Below, one piece after another: positions 60,864 through 64,000 of a stretch of DNA of 64,000 nucleotides. This DNA is from Bacteroidales bacterium (lineage in GTDB: Bacteria; Bacteroidota; Bacteroidia; Bacteroidales; F082): contig JAFGXS010000002.1 of assembly GCA_016936505.1 (NCBI GenBank), forward strand, positions 1 to 64,000. Reading direction: 5' to 3'. Each line of letters starts with the position of its first letter. Within the stretch, counting starts at the first letter, position 1. The notes below the pieces were generated by a model. It searched no databases and was not told where the DNA came from. It saw nothing but the letters and a program-made list of their open reading frames with translations. A program made the position numbers and the translations under genes.

Positions 60864-60894
60864 AAAAAGGCTGCCCATTTGGGCAGCCTTTTTT
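60864..60894 (+). terminator. Intrinsic terminator of fabD
   Basis: Arms AAAAAGGCTGCCC (60864-60876) and GGGCAGCC (60881-60888) with loop ATTT, followed by TTTTTT. Confidence 0.85.
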
Positions 60895-60896
60895 GG

Positions 60897-61012
60897 TTTT
60901 GTCGTATTAAACTGTTTGTCCTGCTGAGTCCAGAACCCTTGGGATGGTGAATCTCTTTTTTAGAACAGATCCTTCACATCATTACATTTCCTTCCGAATG
61001 ACAAGTAAATCG
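60897..61012. repeat. Intergenic repeat-like sequence before rnr end
   Basis: Contains GTCCTGCTGAGTCCAGAACC, then GATCCTTCACATC and CCTTCCGAATGACAAG, words typical of a dispersed palindromic repeat seen in this kind of genome (CTGAG...GATCCTTC...GAATGACA). No coding frame or RNA is recognised. The similarity to the repeat at 1-300 is only in style. Confidence 0.4.
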
Positions 61013-61013
61013 A

Positions 61014-63188
61014 TTAACTATTAAATTCAGCATCTTCAATCAATTCAAAATCAAGCTGTCTTCGGGCTAAATCCACATTTTTAACCAGAATCTTAACCGG
61101 ATCGCCTAATCGGTATTTTTGACCGTATTTCTGTCCGATGATTTGGTAATTGTCTTCATCGAGATAGTAAAAGTCATCTTTCATAGAGTTAAACCTCACC
61201 AACCCTTCGCTTTTACTTTCCTGTGTTTCCACAAAAATTCCCCACTTGCTTACACCCGAAATCAACCCGTCGAGGATCTTACCTTTTTTATCCAAAAGAA
61301 ATTCCACCTGTTTGTATTTAATGGATTCTCTTTCTGCTTCGGCAGCCCTGCGTTCCATTTCGGAAGTGTGTTTACATTGTTCTTCGAACGCTTCTTTGCT
61401 TACCGAACGCTTTCCTTCAAGATAGCGTTCCAGAAGCCGGTGTACCATTAAGTCGGGATAACGACGGATAGGAGAAGTGAAATGTGTGTAATACGAGAAA
61501 GCAAGTCCGTAGTGTCCGATGTTGTCGGTGGAATAGTAGGCCTTGGCCATGGTACGAATGGCAATACTTTCAATCATGTTTTCTTCGCCTTTGCCATGGA
61601 TGTCGGTGAAGAGTTTGTTATAGGATTGGGCCAGTTTTTCTCTCGACTGAATGTTCAGGCTATAGCCTAGTTTTCCCAGAAACTGCATAAAAGTATTGAG
61701 TTTTTCAGGATTGGGTTGGTCGTGAACACGATAAACAAAGGTTTTGGGTTCTTTTCCTTTGGGTTGTTTACCGATGAGTTGTGCCACGGAACGGTTGGCC
61801 AGCAGCATAAATTCTTCAATCAGATGATTGGCTTCTTTCGATTCTTTAATGTAGGTTTCAATTGGTTTTCCGGTTTCGTCGAGTTTGAACCGTATTTCTG
61901 TAGAGTGAAAATTAATGGCCCCGTCTTTGAACCGCTTATTTCTCATAATGGTTGCCATAGCGTTCAATGTAATAATTTCTTCAGCGTATTCGCCTTGCTT
62001 TTCTTCAATAATCTTCTGTGCTTCTTCGTAGGCAAATCTTCTGTCGGATCGGATGACAGTTTTTCCATACCAGGTGTCCAGAACCTGTGCTTTGCTGTTC
62101 ATTTTGAATACGGCAGAGAAGGTTAATTTTTCTTCGTTGGGACGAAGTGAACATACTCCGTTCGATAATTTTTCAGGCAACATGGGAATGGTCCTGTCTA
62201 CCATATATATAGAGGTTCCGCGTTCGTAAGCTTCGGCATCAATAGCTGTGCCGGGAGTTACGTAATGAGAAACATCTGCTATATGCACGCCTACTTCCCA
62301 AAGGTCATCCTCCAGTTTTTTCAACGAAAGGGCATCATCAAAATCTTTGGCATCAAACGGGTCGATGGTAATGGTCCATGTGTCGCGGAAATCTTTTCTT
62401 TGTGCAATTTCGTCGGCATGAATTTCCATGCTGATTTTCTCTGCTGCCTTTTCCACTGCTTTGGGAAAAGAAAGAGGGAAATCATTATCAGCCAGAATGG
62501 CCTGCATTTCCACGTTATTATCTCCGGGTTTCCCCAAAACCTGTATGATTTCCCCGAAAGGATTATTAGAATGTTCGGGCCAGTCGGTAATTTTCACCAG
62601 CACTTTTTGACCTGTTTGAGTATCTTTTAATTCTTCTTTTGGAATAAAAATATCATAAGGCATTGCTTGATTATCTGGAATTATAAATCCGAAGTTTTTG
62701 CTGCGTTCCAGGATTCCAACATATTGTGTTTTCCTGCGTTCCAGAATTTCAACAATCTGACCTTCGGTTTTGTGTCCTTTTCTTTTTGGGAAAAGTAGCA
62801 CTTTTACCAAATCGTTGTTGAGTGCATGATGTACATTATTGGAAGCAATAAAAATATCTTCACCACCTTCTTCGGGAATAATATAAGCTTTTCCTGTTTT
62901 TTTCAGGTCAACAGTTCCGGTAACAAATTTCTTTTTCTGATCGAAAGTTGTAATATGTTTTGGATCAAGTTTAAACTTGCCCCGTTTTATTTCGTTTAGA
63001 ATGCCATCTTCGGCCAAATCTCTGAGTAATTCGTAAATCATATTTTTACCGGCTTTATCTCTAACGCCCAGTAAGTTGGCCAGCTGTTTGTTGTTGTATC
63101 CTGCAAACGGATTTTCGGCAAAAATATTCATCAGAATAGCCTGCATATTGTTTTTTGGATATTTTCCCGGTTTTCCTTTTTTAGACAT
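61014..63188 (-). CDS. rnr: Ribonuclease R
   Basis: 724 residues, a processive 3'-5' exoribonuclease able to degrade structured RNA. Order: N-terminal helix-turn-helix (about 1-70), cold-shock RNA-binding domains (about 85-230), the RNB catalytic domain starting near 265 (TIDPFDAKDFDDALSLKKL with the metal-binding Asp residues), YTHFTSPIRRYPDLMVHRL and a C-terminal S1 domain (about 630-715, KILDGLISGVSKWGIFVETQ in part). Length is normal. The end of the dipeptide ABC ATPase gene is nine bases upstream, so the two may be cotranscribed. Confidence 0.96.
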   Translation of the reverse strand: MSKKGKPGKYPKNNMQAILMNIFAENPFAGYNNKQLANLLGVRDKAGKNMIYELLRDLAEDGILNEIKRGKFKLDPKHITTFDQKKKFVTGTVDLKKTGKAYIIPEEGGEDIFIASNNVHHALNNDLVKVLLFPKRKGHKTEGQIVEILERRKTQYVGILERSKNFGFIIPDNQAMPYDIFIPKEELKDTQTGQKVLVKITDWPEHSNNPFGEIIQVLGKPGDNNVEMQAILADNDFPLSFPKAVEKAAEKISMEIHADEIAQRKDFRDTWTITIDPFDAKDFDDALSLKKLEDDLWEVGVHIADVSHYVTPGTAIDAEAYERGTSIYMVDRTIPMLPEKLSNGVCSLRPNEEKLTFSAVFKMNSKAQVLDTWYGKTVIRSDRRFAYEEAQKIIEEKQGEYAEEIITLNAMATIMRNKRFKDGAINFHSTEIRFKLDETGKPIETYIKESKEANHLIEEFMLLANRSVAQLIGKQPKGKEPKTFVYRVHDQPNPEKLNTFMQFLGKLGYSLNIQSREKLAQSYNKLFTDIHGKGEENMIESIAIRTMAKAYYSTDNIGHYGLAFSYYTHFTSPIRRYPDLMVHRLLERYLEGKRSVSKEAFEEQCKHTSEMERRAAEAERESIKYKQVEFLLDKKGKILDGLISGVSKWGIFVETQESKSEGLVRFNSMKDDFYYLDEDNYQIIGQKYGQKYRLGDPVKILVKNVDLARRQLDFELIEDAEFNS

Positions 63189-63197
63189 AATATTGTT

Positions 63198-64000
63198 TTA
63201 TTGGTTTGAATATTGAATTTGAGGAACGGCGGCGATGAGTTGTCGCGTGTACTCTTTTTCAGGATGGTAATATATTTTATCAGCATCTCCAATTTCTATA
63301 ATTTCTCCATCTTTCATCACCATGATGCGATCAGACATAAAGCGAACAACTGAAAGGTCGTGTGAAATAAAAATGTAGGTAAAGCCAAATTCATCTTTTA
63401 GTTTATTGAGCAGGTTTAAAACCACAGCTTGTACGGATACGTCCAGTGCCGAAACTGATTCATCACAAATAATGAATTCGGGCTGAAGTGCCAGAGCCCT
63501 TGCTATAACAATGCGTTGCCGCTGACCGCCCGAAAACTCATGAGGGTAGCGATAAAAATGTTCTTCTTCAAGTCCGGTTTTTTGTAATAGCTCGAGGGCC
63601 TTTTCACGACATTCTTTTTTGTTTTTATACAATTGATGAACCAGCATAGGTTCTATAATGGCCTCTCCTACGCTCATTCTTGGGTTGAGAGACGAATACG
63701 GATCCTGAAAAACGATTCCCAGCTCTTTTCGAAGAGGTTTTATTTGTTTTTTTGGCAGCGAAGCCAAATCCTGTTCCCTGAAATAAATATGTCCCCTGTC
63801 CGGATCAATAAGTCGTAGCAGGGTTCTTCCTAACGTTGTTTTTCCACAACCAGATTCTCCCACTAACCCGAGCGTTTCTCCCGGATATATTTTGAAGCTT
63901 ACATGATTAACCGCCTTTAAAACTTCATTTGCTTTACCCAGAAAAGTTTTACTGAGCACATATTCTTTTTCCAGCCCTTCAACGGTTAGTAACGGACTCT
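63198..64000 (-). CDS. Dipeptide/oligopeptide-type ABC transporter ATP-binding protein (partial)
   Basis: The gene runs off the window end; 267 codons are visible. Reading upstream of the GTG at 63957-63959 the frame stays open (SPLLTVEGLEKEY before VLSKTFLG), so that codon is not the start. Walker A is GESGCGKTTLGRTLLRL, Q-loop VFQDPYSSLNPR, signature FSGGQRQRIVIARALALQPE, Walker B IICDESVSALDVSVQ and YIFISHDLSVVRFMSD. It is of the DppF/OppF class, and the opening TVEGLEKEY matches the second half of fused DppD-DppF proteins of Bacteroidota; peptide uptake is likely. Confidence 0.88.
   Translation of the reverse strand, partial: SPLLTVEGLEKEYVLSKTFLGKANEVLKAVNHVSFKIYPGETLGLVGESGCGKTTLGRTLLRLIDPDRGHIYFREQDLASLPKKQIKPLRKELGIVFQDPYSSLNPRMSVGEAIIEPMLVHQLYKNKKECREKALELLQKTGLEEEHFYRYPHEFSGGQRQRIVIARALALQPEFIICDESVSALDVSVQAVVLNLLNKLKDEFGFTYIFISHDLSVVRFMSDRIMVMKDGEIIEIGDADKIYYHPEKEYTRQLIAAVPQIQYSNQ

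Noticed and set aside
1-64000. CRISPR array, transposase, prophage or secondary-metabolite cluster
   Set aside because: No regular spacer-repeat series, no integrase, transposase or phage structural gene, and no NRPS/PKS genes were seen.

Overview
The window is a typical dense chromosome segment of a member of the Bacteroidota (class Bacteroidia, probably a Bacteroidales/Marinilabiliales-type organism). The evidence is the repeated Bacteroidota promoter -7 element TAnnTTTG in front of many genes, the scarcity of Shine-Dalgarno sites, a secreted nuclease with a type IX secretion C-terminal sorting domain, an HU-like protein of the Bacteroidota type, and housekeeping genes (ruvB, tyrS, pgk, rnr, fabD, purC, asnB) in the usual sequence style of this phylum. 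I see no prophage, integrase, transposase or CRISPR array. One tRNA gene (Leu, CAA) is present.

Layout. 1-633: intergenic repeat DNA, then a 22-bp periodic array and promoter. 634-3730: an operon made of an HU-like gene followed by molybdate uptake (modA, a di-Mop/TOBE protein, modB, modC). 3860-8251: GH3-family adenylating enzyme, LysE-type exporter, orphan cysD, iron alcohol dehydrogenase. 8252-9044: the decayed remains of a HEPN-MNT toxin-antitoxin pair. 9045-14488: ruvB, a secreted deacetylase-like protein, queG, a redoxin and a PhoB/PhoR-like two-component pair. 14491-16343: an orphan lutB and rpiB, followed by a 530-bp very AT-rich gap. 16876-22601: nadA, a lipoprotein, tpx, hemW, a sensor kinase, ridA and bacteriohemerythrin. 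22615-29226: one 2203-residue protein that combines an aminotransferase-type PLP domain with an ATP-PEP-carboxykinase-type domain, both with their active-site residues in place. 29475-43643: asnB, a U32 peptidase, an MFS transporter, tyrS, a SirB1-like protein, purC, phoH, a SAM hydrolase, PAP2, envelope proteins, queD, a T9SS nuclease and an MntP-like protein. 43833-48933: flavin reductase with two rubredoxin domains, small proteins between direct repeats, and a methionine/glutamine-keto-acid cluster (free-Met-sulfoxide reductase, MocA-like, omega-amidase, aminotransferase). 49094-64000: pgk, tRNA-Leu, CtpA-like protease, GT9, trkA-trkH, an Mla-type permease/ATPase pair, PTPS-II with folE, BI-1, fabD, RNase R and a dipeptide-type ABC ATPase cut by the window end.

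How the genes fit together. Several genes suggest an anaerobe or microaerophile that copes with oxygen (rubredoxin fusion, bacteriohemerythrin, Tpx, redoxin, fRMsr, hemW). Queuosine genes (queG, queD) are dispersed. The PTPS-II/folE pair points to tetrahydropterin synthesis separate from queuosine. The outstanding object is the giant PLP/PEPCK-like fusion. It stands alone on its own strand with a good promoter and its own terminator, and I do not know a described function for it.
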